Assembly: GCA_033795365.1 (NCBI GenBank)
Contig: JARYGU010000007.1
Coordinates: 124,001 to 188,000, forward strand
Length of the DNA: 64,000 bases
Reading direction: 5' to 3'
Origin: JARYGU01 sp033795365
Lineage (GTDB): Bacteria > Pseudomonadota > Alphaproteobacteria > Rhizobiales > Rhizobiaceae
The translations under genes and the position numbers were made by a program. This document shows positions 8,043 through 16,001 of the stretch, piece by piece. A model generated the notes under the pieces. That model was given only the letters and a program-made list of their open reading frames with translations. It was not told where the DNA came from and searched no databases. The first letter of the stretch is position 1; every line of letters starts with the position of its first letter.

Positions 8043-8669
8043 ATGACCGACATATATGCCGGCCGCGCGCAGACGACGCTTGAAGCGGCGATCGCCCAAC
8101 GCGACCGGATCATCCAGGAACTCCAGCGCGAGGTGGCACGTCTGAAAGCCGGTCTCGCATCTTCATCGGAACAGAAACTGGGAGCCGCCCGCTCCGCGCC
8201 CGTGCCACCCCGTCCGCCAAGGACGGTCGAGGTGACCCGGCTCAAGCGGCGTCACGGCGAAGCGGAAAGGAAAGCCATGCGCGAGAAACACCGGCAACAA
8301 CAGGCGAAGGCACGCGAGGAAGCGAGCACCGGAGCCGACGGCAAGCCCGGCCTTGAAGGTCGCTGTTTCCTCTATGTCGGCGGGCGGGATTGCCAGGTGG
8401 CGCATCTTCGCCAGATCGCCAGTTCCTACGGGGCGAACCTCATCCATCATGACGGCGGGCTGCGCGAAGCGGTTTCACGCATCGACAATGTGCTGCCTTC
8501 CGTCGATTGCGTCTTTTGCCCCATCGACTGCATCAGCCACGATGCCTGCCTGCGGGTGAAAACCGGCTGCAAGAAGTGGGAAAAAGCCTTCGTGCCGCTG
8601 CGCAACGGCAGCAAGTCGAGTTTCGAGCGGGCCTTGCAGAGCCTCAGCCAGGGAGAATCCATCCAGTGA
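8043..8669 (+). CDS. DUF2325 domain protein with N-terminal coiled coil
   Basis: The 208-aa protein has an N-terminal helical, coiled-coil region (LEAAIAQRDRIIQELQREVARLK), a basic linker and a C-terminal DUF2325 domain. That domain begins FLYVGGRDCQVAHLRQIASSYG and carries a HDGG motif and the cysteine/histidine cluster CPIDCISHDAC. The cluster suggests metal or haem binding, but its function is undescribed. The ATG at 8043 starts the conserved part; a GTG at 8016 would add nine residues and has AGGGA very close. It overlaps the next gene by 4 nt and follows an iron box, so a role in iron/haem homeostasis is inferred. Confidence 0.8.
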   Translation: MTDIYAGRAQTTLEAAIAQRDRIIQELQREVARLKAGLASSSEQKLGAARSAPVPPRPPRTVEVTRLKRRHGEAERKAMREKHRQQQAKAREEASTGADGKPGLEGRCFLYVGGRDCQVAHLRQIASSYGANLIHHDGGLREAVSRIDNVLPSVDCVFCPIDCISHDACLRVKTGCKKWEKAFVPLRNGSKSSFERALQSLSQGESIQ

Positions 8670-8950
8670 ATGACGAAAGACCGGAGGCCTTCATGATGAT
8701 CGGCCTGCACAAGCTTGCGGCCCAGAATGGCGATGGGCTGGTTCCGGAACTCTACGAGCTTCTGACGCGCCGTGCCCGCATGTTCGAGGAGAACCCGAAC
8801 GTGACGGAGTTTCCGAGTTGGGAGGCCAGACCTCCCGCTCATGAGAAATCCTTCGACAATGCGTCCGATACTCTTGAGGTCAGGCGCGACAATGTCGTAG
8901 CGTTCCCCCTGCCGCGACCCGTCGCAGGTCGCATGAAGGGAAATGTCTGA
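8666..8950 (+). CDS. Small hypothetical protein coupled to the DUF2325 gene
   Basis: The 94-aa soluble protein starts at a GTG that overlaps the DUF2325 stop (GTGA) with AGGGAGA upstream, the classic arrangement for coupled translation. It has a helical first half (GLHKLAAQNGDGLVPELYELL) and a low-complexity C-terminus. I recognise no domain. Its position between DUF2325 and a haem monooxygenase suggests a shared haem/iron function. Confidence 0.65.
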   Translation: MNDERPEAFMMIGLHKLAAQNGDGLVPELYELLTRRARMFEENPNVTEFPSWEARPPAHEKSFDNASDTLEVRRDNVVAFPLPRPVAGRMKGNV

Positions 8951-8967
8951 GAAGAGGTAGGGGGCGC

Positions 8968-9282
8968 ATGTATATCGCCATGAATCGCTTCAAGGTCGCC
9001 GCCGGGCAGGAGGAGGCCTTCGAGAATGTCTGGAGAAACCGCGATTCGAGCCTTTCTCAGATGCCGGGTTTCAAGCAGTTCAAGCTCCTGCGTGGCGACA
9101 CCTTCGTGGGCGAGGGGTATACGCTCTTCGTTTCGCATTCGCTCTGGGCTTCGAAGGAGGATTTCGTCGCCTGGACGAAGTCGGAAAATTTCCGCGCGGC
9201 GCACCGGAACGCCGGCGATAACCGCGCAATGTATCTCGGCCCGCCGAAATTCGAGGGCTTTTCCGACGTCGAAGGGGTCTGA
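8968..9282 (+). CDS. IsdG/HmuQ-type haem-degrading monooxygenase (ABM family)
   Basis: The 104-aa antibiotic-biosynthesis-monooxygenase fold protein carries the IsdG-type triad: N6 (MYIAMN), W69 (FVAWT) and H79 (FRAAH). The 10-residue Trp-His spacing is that of IsdG. Such enzymes open haem and release iron in the cytoplasm; HmuQ and HmuD are rhizobial examples. It ends a three-gene operon behind an iron box, next to tonB and hmuSTUV, so haem-iron release is the likely job. A generic ABM enzyme is the alternative. Confidence 0.8.
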   Translation: MYIAMNRFKVAAGQEEAFENVWRNRDSSLSQMPGFKQFKLLRGDTFVGEGYTLFVSHSLWASKEDFVAWTKSENFRAAHRNAGDNRAMYLGPPKFEGFSDVEGV

Positions 9283-9298
9283 GAGTCCTCTCTGACCT

Positions 9299-9670
9299 TC
9301 AGGCGTTGCGGGTCGCGAGAAAGGCGCCGAGCGCCACGACGATCCATCCCGCCATCATGACGAAACCGCCGGTCGGTGCGGACATCGAGAAAAGCCCGCT
9401 GCCGAGGATATGTCTTGCGGTAAGATCGCCGGCGAAGAGGGCCGTGCCGACGGCGAGCAGCAGCGCGGCAAGTGCCGCGGTGCGGAAATAGGGCCAGGCC
9501 GCATAGAGGGCGACCAGCGCAGGCGCGTGAGCGAGGCACATGGCCGATGCGCCGCCGAGAAGCCTGGGATCGCCGCCCGCATGGGCCGCCGCCGCGGCGC
9601 TGACCACCCCTGCAAGACCCATCATCCCGGCCACGAAGAGCGTTGCCGACCGCGCGCTTGAAACCTGCAT
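9299..9670 (-). CDS. DUF423 family small membrane protein
   Basis: The 123-aa protein has four hydrophobic helices and the DUF423 (YgdD/YwdK) pattern, including a conserved C-terminal segment FSMSAPTGGFVMMAGWIVVALGAF. The function of the family is unknown. The ATG at 9670 is preferred because GGAGAGG lies 4 nt upstream; an earlier TTG lacks such a site. It is 21 nt downstream of the truncated haemoglobin gene on the same strand, so the two may be cotranscribed. Confidence 0.85.
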   Translation of the reverse strand: MQVSSARSATLFVAGMMGLAGVVSAAAAAHAGGDPRLLGGASAMCLAHAPALVALYAAWPYFRTAALAALLLAVGTALFAGDLTARHILGSGLFSMSAPTGGFVMMAGWIVVALGAFLATRNA

Positions 9671-9691
9671 TGTCCTCTCCAAATCCGTTCG

Positions 9692-10105
9692 TTATTCGCT
9701 ATTCTGCATATGATGGGCGAGACGCGTCACCGGCTCGAGGATGATGGCGCGCAGTTTTTCATGCGTTACCGTTTCCTCCAGCGCGCGGGTGAAGCAGAGC
9801 AGCCATCCGTCGCGCTCCTTCGGCCCGATCGCGGCGACGAAATGGCGGCGGCGCAACATAGGATGCCCGCGCTTTTCGGTATAAAGCGGCGGTCCGCCGA
9901 GCCAGCCGGACAGATACTCGTAGAGCTTTTCCTCGCTGCCGGAGAGATCCGGCGGATGGATGGCGCGGCAGGCCTGAGCCTCCGGCAGGCTGTCCATCAG
10001 CGCATAGAAACGGCGCACGAGCATTCTGACGGTCTCCTCGCCGCCGATCGCGTCGTAAAGCGAGATGGCTTTTTCGCCGGTTCCGTCCTGCTCGTTCATG
10101 TCCAT
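9692..10105 (-). CDS. Group II truncated haemoglobin
   Basis: The 137-aa globin has the group II features: a B10 tyrosine (RRFYALMD), a proximal histidine in GHPMLRRRHF and the G8 tryptophan (KERDGWLLCF). These proteins bind O2 or NO and are linked to NO/oxidative stress defence. The ATG at 10105 follows a weak CGGGAA site; a second ATG two codons on is possible. The gene diverges from a TetR regulator whose palindromic operator lies at 10217-10230. Confidence 0.9.
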   Translation of the reverse strand: MDMNEQDGTGEKAISLYDAIGGEETVRMLVRRFYALMDSLPEAQACRAIHPPDLSGSEEKLYEYLSGWLGGPPLYTEKRGHPMLRRRHFVAAIGPKERDGWLLCFTRALEETVTHEKLRAIILEPVTRLAHHMQNSE

Positions 10106-10216
10106 ATTCCCGTGTCGGCTACGCTGTATCGCCGGAGAAGCCCCGGAGCAACGGCGAAAGCCTCGCCTGTGACGATTGGCTGCGGACGGGAGGCAATGTA
10201 ATATGATTGACAAGAA

Positions 10217-10230
10217 ACCGTCCAGACGGT
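10217..10230. promoter_or_regulatory. TetR-type operator ACCGTC-CA-GACGGT
   Basis: A perfect 6+6 bp palindrome with a 2-nt centre ends 10 nt before the TetR start codon, in the divergent promoter with the globin gene. Its position suggests autoregulation. A related ACCGTCC/GGACGG palindrome recurs at 11303-11322. Confidence 0.65.
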
Positions 10231-10240
10231 ATGTTTAATC

Positions 10241-10804
10241 ATGAGCGAAGCACATCACCGCAAAAAGCAGCCGGAGGCCGTCCGCCAGCAACTGCTGGAA
10301 GTTGCCGCACGCCTGTCGCGCGAGAGCGGCCTCGGGAATATCACGCTCGACGCGGTTTCGCGCGCCGCCGGCGTCAGCAAGGGCGGATTGCTGCATCACT
10401 TTCCCAACAAGCTTTCTCTGCTCGACGGCCTGTTCGACGATCTCGTCGGCCGGCTCGATCGTGCGATCGAGGCGGAGATGCTGAACGATCCGGTTCCCCA
10501 CGGCCGCTTCACCCGTGCCTATCTTCGGGTGTGCTTCAATCCCGCTGGCGGTATCGAAGACGACGAGGACTGGAAGGCGCTTACCATCGCGCAGCTCGCC
10601 GAACCGCATCTGCGCGAACGCTGGCGGCAATGGGTCGAGGATCGCAACGCCGAGCATGTCGGCACGGATTCCTCCGTCGATGCCGAACTCGTCCGCTTCG
10701 CGGTGGACGGCCTCTGGCTCGCCGATCTGCTCTCCAGCCATTCGATGGATCCGGAGCGCCGGCATGCCTTGGCGGAGCGCCTCGTCCAGCTTTCGCGATC
10801 CTGA
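10241..10804 (+). CDS. TetR/AcrR-family transcriptional regulator
   Basis: The 187-aa regulator has an N-terminal helix-turn-helix (ITLDAVSRAAGVSKGGLLHHF, about 34-54) and an all-helical ligand domain. The SMR efflux gene starts 49 nt downstream, so it probably represses that pump and itself through the palindrome just upstream. No clear Shine-Dalgarno is visible because the operator occupies that space. Confidence 0.88.
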   Translation: MSEAHHRKKQPEAVRQQLLEVAARLSRESGLGNITLDAVSRAAGVSKGGLLHHFPNKLSLLDGLFDDLVGRLDRAIEAEMLNDPVPHGRFTRAYLRVCFNPAGGIEDDEDWKALTIAQLAEPHLRERWRQWVEDRNAEHVGTDSSVDAELVRFAVDGLWLADLLSSHSMDPERRHALAERLVQLSRS

Positions 10805-10853
10805 CCCTCTTCTTCCTTCGCCTTTCGCCGTCGATATTGGCTGGAGTCCTTTC

Positions 10854-11195
10854 ATGAACCCGATGCTTGTCTATTCCGCGCTCGTCGTCGCGATCGTTTT
10901 CGAGGTGCTGGGCACGTCCGCCATGCAGGCCGCGCAGCATTTCAGCCGCACGCTTCCCACGATCATGATGGTCGTCTGCTATGCGATCTCCTTCTACTTC
11001 CTTTCCTGGAGCCTGCGTTATGTGCCGGTCGGCATCGCCTATGCCATCTGGAGCGGTCTTGGCATCGTCCTGATTTCGCTCGCCGGTTACTTGCTCTTCG
11101 GCCAGAAACTCGATGCTGCCGCTCTGCTCGGCCTTGCCCTCATCGTCGCGGGCGTGCTGGTCCTGAACCTTTTTTCCAAGTCGACGTTCCACTGA
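10854..11195 (+). CDS. SMR-family multidrug efflux protein
   Basis: The 113-aa protein has four transmembrane helices and the essential membrane-embedded glutamate (E17 in AIVFEVLGTSAMQA), equivalent to E14 of EmrE. It should exchange protons for lipophilic cations or guanidinium-like compounds as a dimer. GGAG precedes the ATG. It lies directly downstream of a TetR gene in the usual regulator-pump order. Whether it is EmrE-like or Gdx/SugE-like cannot be settled by eye. Confidence 0.88.
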   Translation: MNPMLVYSALVVAIVFEVLGTSAMQAAQHFSRTLPTIMMVVCYAISFYFLSWSLRYVPVGIAYAIWSGLGIVLISLAGYLLFGQKLDAAALLGLALIVAGVLVLNLFSKSTFH

Positions 11196-11272
11196 GAGCG
11201 TCCGGATTCTTCTGAATTGATCCACGTTCCGTCTTGTCAAGGACGGGGGAAGCGTTCTATCAGTCCGGAAAA

Positions 11273-11288
11273 TTGAAAGCGGTTTCAA
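11273..11288. promoter_or_regulatory. LacI-type operator TTGAAAGCGGTTTCAA
   Basis: A 16-bp palindrome with six perfectly paired outer bases on each side lies 68 nt before the ThuA-like start. This is a typical LacI/GalR operator, and a LacI gene ends the same cassette. Confidence 0.6.
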
Positions 11289-11303
11289 ACCGGAATCGTC
11301 ATA

Positions 11304-11322
11304 CCGTCCGATGGTCGGACGG
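11304..11322. repeat. Inverted repeat CCGTCCGA-TGG-TCGGACGG
   Basis: A perfect 8-bp inverted repeat with a 3-nt centre lies between the LacI-type operator and the ThuA ribosome site. It resembles the TetR operator at 10217-10230 or could fold as a 5'-UTR hairpin. Confidence 0.5.
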
Positions 11323-11355
11323 AAAGCAACGGCGCCGGATCTCAAGGGAAGAACC

Positions 11356-12141
11356 ATGGCAATACGCACTGTCGTTTGGGGCGAGAACATCCACGAACAG
11401 ACCAATGAGATCGTGCGCGGCATCTATCCGGACGGCATGCACAACACGATCGCCGCAGCGCTCAACACCGACCCGGCGATCCATGCCACGACGGCGACGC
11501 TGCAGCAGCCGGAGCATGGGCTTCCCGAGGACCGCCTCGACCAGACCGATGTGCTCGTCTGGTGGGGCCACAAGGATCACGGCGCGGTTTCCGACGAGGT
11601 TGTGGAGCGCGTCGCCAAACGCGTCTGGGAAGGTATGGGGCTGCTTGTTCTGCATTCCGGCCATTTTTCCAAGATCTTCAAGCGTTTGATGGGAACGCCC
11701 TGCGGCTTGAAATGGCGGGAGGCCGGCGAGCGGGAGCGCGTCTGGGTCGTCAATCCGCGCCATCCGATCGCAGAAGGGCTCGGAGAGAATTTTGTTCTGG
11801 AGAACGAGGAGATGTATGGCGAGCAGTTCACCGTTCCCGAGCCTCTGGAGACGGTCTTCATTTCCTGGTTTGCAGGCGGGGAGGTGTTCCGCTCCGGCCT
11901 CACCTGGCGCCGCGGCGCCGGCAACATCTTCTATTTTCGCCCGGGGCACGAGACCTATCCGACCTATCACGATGCGACGGTGCAGAAGGTGCTGCGCAAC
12001 GGCGTGAAATGGGCCTACAATCCGCAAGGTACCTACAAGGCGATCCATGATGCGCCGAACGTGCCGGTCGAAAAGGCGCTCGAGCCGATCGTGGAGCGCG
12101 GACCGAAGCTGCACCAGGCCGGCGAAGCCGGTTACCGTTGA
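11356..12141 (+). CDS. thuA: ThuA-like protein
   Basis: The 261-aa protein belongs to the ThuA (trehalose utilisation) family, a class-I-amidotransferase-like fold. Features include VVWGENIHEQ at the start, DVLVWWGHKDHG and GLLVLHSGHFSKIF. In S. meliloti thuAB act in trehalose, maltitol and related disaccharide catabolism through 3-keto intermediates. AAGGGAAG precedes the ATG at 11356. It is followed 8 nt later by a MocA-type dehydrogenase, the usual thuB-like partner. The transporter genes of the classical thu operon are absent. Confidence 0.85.
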   Translation: MAIRTVVWGENIHEQTNEIVRGIYPDGMHNTIAAALNTDPAIHATTATLQQPEHGLPEDRLDQTDVLVWWGHKDHGAVSDEVVERVAKRVWEGMGLLVLHSGHFSKIFKRLMGTPCGLKWREAGERERVWVVNPRHPIAEGLGENFVLENEEMYGEQFTVPEPLETVFISWFAGGEVFRSGLTWRRGAGNIFYFRPGHETYPTYHDATVQKVLRNGVKWAYNPQGTYKAIHDAPNVPVEKALEPIVERGPKLHQAGEAGYR

Positions 12142-12149
12142 GGCCGAAG

Positions 12150-13193
12150 ATGCGCCTGCTCATCCTCGGAACCGGCGGCATGGCAAACACACATGCCAAC
12201 AACTTCGCGGCAATCGAAGGCGTCGAGCTTGTCGGCGCGGTCGACGTCGATCCCGCCCGTGCCAGGGCTTTCGCCGAAAAGCACGCCATCGCCAACGTCT
12301 TCACCTCGCTCGAGGAGGCGATCCGCTGGGACGGCTTCGATGCGGCCGCCAATGTGACGCCGGACAAGGCGCATCATCCCACGACGCTGGCATTGCTGGC
12401 CGCAGGCAAGCATGTGCTGTGCGAAAAGCCGCTTGCCGAAAACTACATCAAGGCCGACGAGATGGCGCGTGCTGCGGAAGCCTCCAATCTCGTGACGATG
12501 GTCAACCTGACCTATCGCAATGTGGCGCCGCTGCAGAAGGCACGCGCCATGGTGCTCGCCGGCGAAATCGGCCATGTCCGCCATGTCGAGGCATCCTATC
12601 TCCAGAGCTGGCTCGTGTCGAAGGCCTGGGGAAACTGGGCCACGGAGAGCCAGTGGCTGTGGCGCCTGTCGACCAGACACGGCTCCAACGGCGTGCTCGG
12701 CGATGTCGGCATCCATATCCTGGACTTCGCGAGTTACGGCGCGGCAAGCGACGTGGAGCACGTCTTCGCCCGTCTGAAGGCCTTCGAAAAGGCGCCGGAC
12801 AACCGCATCGGCGAATACGATCTCGACGCCAATGACAGCTTTACCATGACCGTCGATTTCGCAAACGGAGCACTCGGCGTCATTCATGCCAGCCGCTGGG
12901 CGACCGGGCACCTCAACGAACTGCGCCTGCGCATGCACGGCGACAAGGGAGCGATCGAGGTGATCCATTCGACGGAAGGCTCGCGCCTGCGCGGATGCCT
13001 GGGCGAGGATGTCGAGCGCGCCGTCTGGCGGGATATCGATGCCGGAACGGTGCTCACCAACTACCAGCGCTTTGCGGCGGCGGTCATGGCAGGGGCGCAG
13101 GTCGAACCCGGCTTCCGTCACGCCGCGGAGCTTCAGCGCGTGCTGGATCTCGCGATCGTCACCGAGAAGGAGCGGCGCGAGCTCAGGGTCTGA
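12150..13193 (+). CDS. Gfo/Idh/MocA-family sugar dehydrogenase (ThuB-like)
   Basis: The 347-aa NAD(P)-dependent oxidoreductase has an N-terminal Rossmann motif (ILGTGGMANTHANNF), the family CEKPLAENY motif with the catalytic lysine, and a C-terminal substrate domain with GDVGIHILDF. It probably oxidises a sugar or sugar alcohol handled with the ThuA-like protein. The ATG at 12150 is 9 nt from the thuA stop. Its 3' end overlaps that of the convergent LacI gene by 11 nt. Confidence 0.88.
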   Translation: MRLLILGTGGMANTHANNFAAIEGVELVGAVDVDPARARAFAEKHAIANVFTSLEEAIRWDGFDAAANVTPDKAHHPTTLALLAAGKHVLCEKPLAENYIKADEMARAAEASNLVTMVNLTYRNVAPLQKARAMVLAGEIGHVRHVEASYLQSWLVSKAWGNWATESQWLWRLSTRHGSNGVLGDVGIHILDFASYGAASDVEHVFARLKAFEKAPDNRIGEYDLDANDSFTMTVDFANGALGVIHASRWATGHLNELRLRMHGDKGAIEVIHSTEGSRLRGCLGEDVERAVWRDIDAGTVLTNYQRFAAAVMAGAQVEPGFRHAAELQRVLDLAIVTEKERRELRV

Positions 13194-14208
13194 GCCGCGG
13201 CGCCCTTGCGGTTGAATCGCGAATGACGAGCTCGACCGGCCAGACCTCCTGCAGGCTCGCCGGATCATTGCCCTTGAGCAGCGCCAGAACCATTTCGCCG
13301 ATGCGCCAGCCGGCGTCCCGGATGGGCGAACGCGTCGTCGAAACCGTCGGCACGAGATTGTCCGGACTGAGATAGGGAAACACGTCGTCATGGGCGACCA
13401 GCGAGATATCCCGCCCGATCGACAGCCCAGCGATCCGCACCGCCCGCATCGCTCCGAGCGCCGACATCATGGAGCCGGCGATGATCGCCGTCGGTGGCGC
13501 ATCGAGCCTCAGAAAGGCCTGTGTCAGGCGAAAGCCCGTTTCGTCGGTGAATTCGCCATGCGCCTGAAGATCCTCATCCATTGGAAGACCACGAGCGCGC
13601 AGCGTATCACGGTACCCGCGGTCGCGGTCGCTCGCATAGGTGCTGCGCACGTCGCCGTTGATCAGGGCAATACGGCGATGGCCGAGATCGAGAAGATGAG
13701 CCGCGGCCTGTGCGATCGCTCCGTAATTGTCGATATCGAGGAAGGCGAACGGCTTTTCCGCATCGCTTCTGCCGTGGACCACGAAGGGCAAACCGAGATC
13801 CTGCAGGAGGGCGATGCGCGGGTCGTTGACCGCCGGCGTATGGAGAATGACGGCGTCCACCCGTTTGCTGGCAGCAAAGCGGCGATAGACGTCGATTTCC
13901 GCCGTCAGCGTCTCCACCGTCGAGACGAGGATGTCGGTGCCGTCGCATTGCAGCCGGCTCGAAAGTCCGCCCATGAACTCGCTCGATTGCGGGCCGAAAT
14001 TCGCTCCACCCCTGAAGACGAGCCCGACGGCGCCGGCCCGGCCGGTCGCGAGATTTCTGGCGCTGGTGTTCGGTCGATAGCCGACCTCTTCGGCAGCCTT
14101 CAATATTCGTTCGCGCGTTTCCTTCCTGACCTCCGGATAGCCGCTCAACGCGCGGCTGACTGTCGTCTGCGACAGGCCGATATGAGCGGCGAATTCCTTC
14201 AGGTTCAT
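13183..14208 (-). CDS. LacI/GalR-family repressor
   Basis: The 341-aa repressor begins at once with the LacI helix-turn-helix (MNLKEFAAHIGLSQTTVS, hinge EEVGYRPN), followed by a periplasmic-binding-like sugar sensor domain. The ATG at 14208 places the HTH at the N-terminus as in all family members; further upstream in-frame sequence is unrelated. It most likely controls the convergent thuA-mocA genes through the palindrome at 11273-11288 and itself through 14295-14318. Confidence 0.9.
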   Translation of the reverse strand: MNLKEFAAHIGLSQTTVSRALSGYPEVRKETRERILKAAEEVGYRPNTSARNLATGRAGAVGLVFRGGANFGPQSSEFMGGLSSRLQCDGTDILVSTVETLTAEIDVYRRFAASKRVDAVILHTPAVNDPRIALLQDLGLPFVVHGRSDAEKPFAFLDIDNYGAIAQAAAHLLDLGHRRIALINGDVRSTYASDRDRGYRDTLRARGLPMDEDLQAHGEFTDETGFRLTQAFLRLDAPPTAIIAGSMMSALGAMRAVRIAGLSIGRDISLVAHDDVFPYLSPDNLVPTVSTTRSPIRDAGWRIGEMVLALLKGNDPASLQEVWPVELVIRDSTARAPRLRP

Positions 14209-14294
14209 AGAGAGGCGTGCTCCATTCTCGCCTGCATTCCGGTGTGAAAACGCAATCAGGCCATGGCTTCCATTTTTGACCCTAGCGCATAACC

Positions 14295-14318
14295 CCTTGA
14301 ATCGGAATCGATTTAAGG
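14295..14318. promoter_or_regulatory. Imperfect palindrome with AATCGATT core, candidate LacI autoregulatory site
   Basis: CCTT and AAGG arms flank AATCG...CGATT, with a perfect AATCGATT core at 14306-14313. It lies about 90 nt upstream of the LacI gene, in its promoter region. Confidence 0.45.
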
Positions 14319-14432
14319 AAGGGATCGGACGCAATTTCAGGATGTTTATCGCGTCCTTCCAAAGGCGCGGCGTAGCTGGGGCGTTCACCGGAGAGGACCG
14401 GCAGCGATCGCTTGCCATGGTGCGGCAAATAC

Positions 14433-14453
14433 GCGGGTGTCCGAGTGGTTAAA
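14433..14453 (+). other. tRNA 5'-end-like fragment
   Basis: GCGGGTGTCCGAGTGGTTAA resembles the acceptor and D-arm of a class II tRNA (Ser, Leu or Tyr type). No anticodon arm, T-arm or CCA end follows, so it is at most a remnant or a chance match. Confidence 0.3.
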
Positions 14454-14693
14454 AATTTCCGCTTTACAAATTTTTCTCGTTAAAGTTTATTAAAGTTGCT
14501 GACTTCGCCACATCATACTCAATTCTGATATGTGCCGCGCCTGCGTTCATCCGCTTGCGCCGCCGCAATGATTTTGCGTTCCGAGTGAGGGGTTCTGCGT
14601 GCCGCCGAAGAATGTATTTTCTATTCATTTCAGATCCTTGCATATAAGTCTTCTGCGAGATGGTCCTTCGCTGCCGTTTGTGGACAATGCGCG

Positions 14694-16001
14694 ATGAGCC
14701 TCGTCGTCGGCCGCGAAGATGAGCTTTCCAGGCCGGATGCGCGGACCGGTCGCTCCTCCCGCCGAAAGGTCATCGTCTACGGCATGAACTATGCGCCGGA
14801 GAAGACGGGCGTCGGCCGCTACACGGCCGAGATATCCGAATACCTGGCCGATCAGGGCGCGGACGTGACGGTTGTCACCACGCCGCCGCACTATCCCTCA
14901 TGGCAGGTGGAGGAAGGCTGGAAAAACGGCTATTCCATTCGCGTCGAAAACGGTGTGCGGGTCCACCGTGCGCCGTTATTCGTGCGGCGGCGCATTCACG
15001 GCATTCGACGCCTCCTGGCTCCGCTCAGCTTTGCGCTCACCTCGGCACCGCTTTTCTTCTGGCATGCGCTGAGAAGACGCCCCGAAGTCATCATCTGCAT
15101 CGAGCCGACGCTGCTCGTTGCACCCGCTGCGCATCTTGCCGCCCGGCTGACCGGGGCAAGGACCGTTCTACATGTACAGGACCTGGAGGTCGATGCCGCC
15201 TTCGCGGTCGGCCATCTCAAAAGCGTGTCCTGGATGAAGGCCCTGGCCTATGCCTTCGAAAGGCGGATGCTCGGCGGCTTCGATGGCGTGGTGACGATCT
15301 CGCGGCGGATGGCGGAGCGGCTGGAGGAAAAGGGCGTCGGAAACGACAGGCTTGCCGTCGTGCTCAACTGGGTCGACCTCTCCAGGATCTTTCCCCAACG
15401 GGGATGCGGAGGCTATCGCCGCGAGCTCGGTTATGGCGAGGAGGATTTCATCGTCCTCTACTCCGGCGCGATCGGCGCCAAGCAGGGATTGGATGTCCTG
15501 CTCGCTGCGGCGGCGCACCTGCGCGACGAGCCGCGCCTCAGGTTCGTGATCGCAGGGGAAGGGCCGGCGAAGGCGGAGCTGGAGGCCCGCGGCCGATTCC
15601 TCGGCAATGTGCGCTTTCTGCCGCTGCAACCGCAGGAGCGGCTAAACGGGTTTCTGAACATGGCGGATCTGCATGTCTTGCCGCAAACGCGCGGAGCCGC
15701 CGATCTCGTCCTGCCCTCCAAGCTCGGCGGAATGCTGGCGAGCGGCAAGCCGCTGGTCGTCACCGCCGACTCCGGCACGGAGCTCGCCCGTTTCCTCAAG
15801 GGAGCCGCAATCCTGACACCGCCGGACGACGCCAATGCACTGGCCGAGGCCATCCGTGAGGCGATGCGGCCGCACCCCAACGATGGGCACAATCGACGCG
15901 TGCTGAGTCGGATGCTGGCAAAGGCGGAGGCCTTGCCGCGCTTCGCGCGTTTCGTGATGGGCGATCCGAATGGCGAGAGGTTGCCGGTTCATGGCGAATA
16001 G
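14694..16001 (+). CDS. WcaI-like family 4 glycosyltransferase
   Basis: The 435-aa GT-B enzyme has an N-terminal domain beginning VIVYGMNYAPEKTGVGRYTAE and a C-terminal nucleotide-sugar domain with DLVLPSKLGGMLASGKPLV. It resembles colanic-acid WcaI fucosyltransferases. It should add a sugar to the lipid-linked repeat unit at the cytoplasmic membrane. It is the first gene of an eight-gene cluster, and its end overlaps the next gene by 11 nt. The start has no strong ribosome site, so a downstream start is possible. Confidence 0.85.
   Translation: MSLVVGREDELSRPDARTGRSSRRKVIVYGMNYAPEKTGVGRYTAEISEYLADQGADVTVVTTPPHYPSWQVEEGWKNGYSIRVENGVRVHRAPLFVRRRIHGIRRLLAPLSFALTSAPLFFWHALRRRPEVIICIEPTLLVAPAAHLAARLTGARTVLHVQDLEVDAAFAVGHLKSVSWMKALAYAFERRMLGGFDGVVTISRRMAERLEEKGVGNDRLAVVLNWVDLSRIFPQRGCGGYRRELGYGEEDFIVLYSGAIGAKQGLDVLLAAAAHLRDEPRLRFVIAGEGPAKAELEARGRFLGNVRFLPLQPQERLNGFLNMADLHVLPQTRGAADLVLPSKLGGMLASGKPLVVTADSGTELARFLKGAAILTPPDDANALAEAIREAMRPHPNDGHNRRVLSRMLAKAEALPRFARFVMGDPNGERLPVHGE

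Larger units (their letters stand above)
14209..14693. other. 485-nt intergenic region before the polysaccharide cluster
   Basis: The region separates the LacI gene from the exopolysaccharide genes. It contains a LacI-like palindrome near 14306 and a tRNA-like fragment at 14433-14453. An AT-rich tract (about 14450-14530) follows that may hold the promoter of the eight-gene operon. No credible protein gene was seen. Confidence 0.6.

Noticed and set aside
14433..14520. A complete tRNA gene
   Set aside because: Only the acceptor and D-arm-like part is present; no anticodon stem or T-arm follows.
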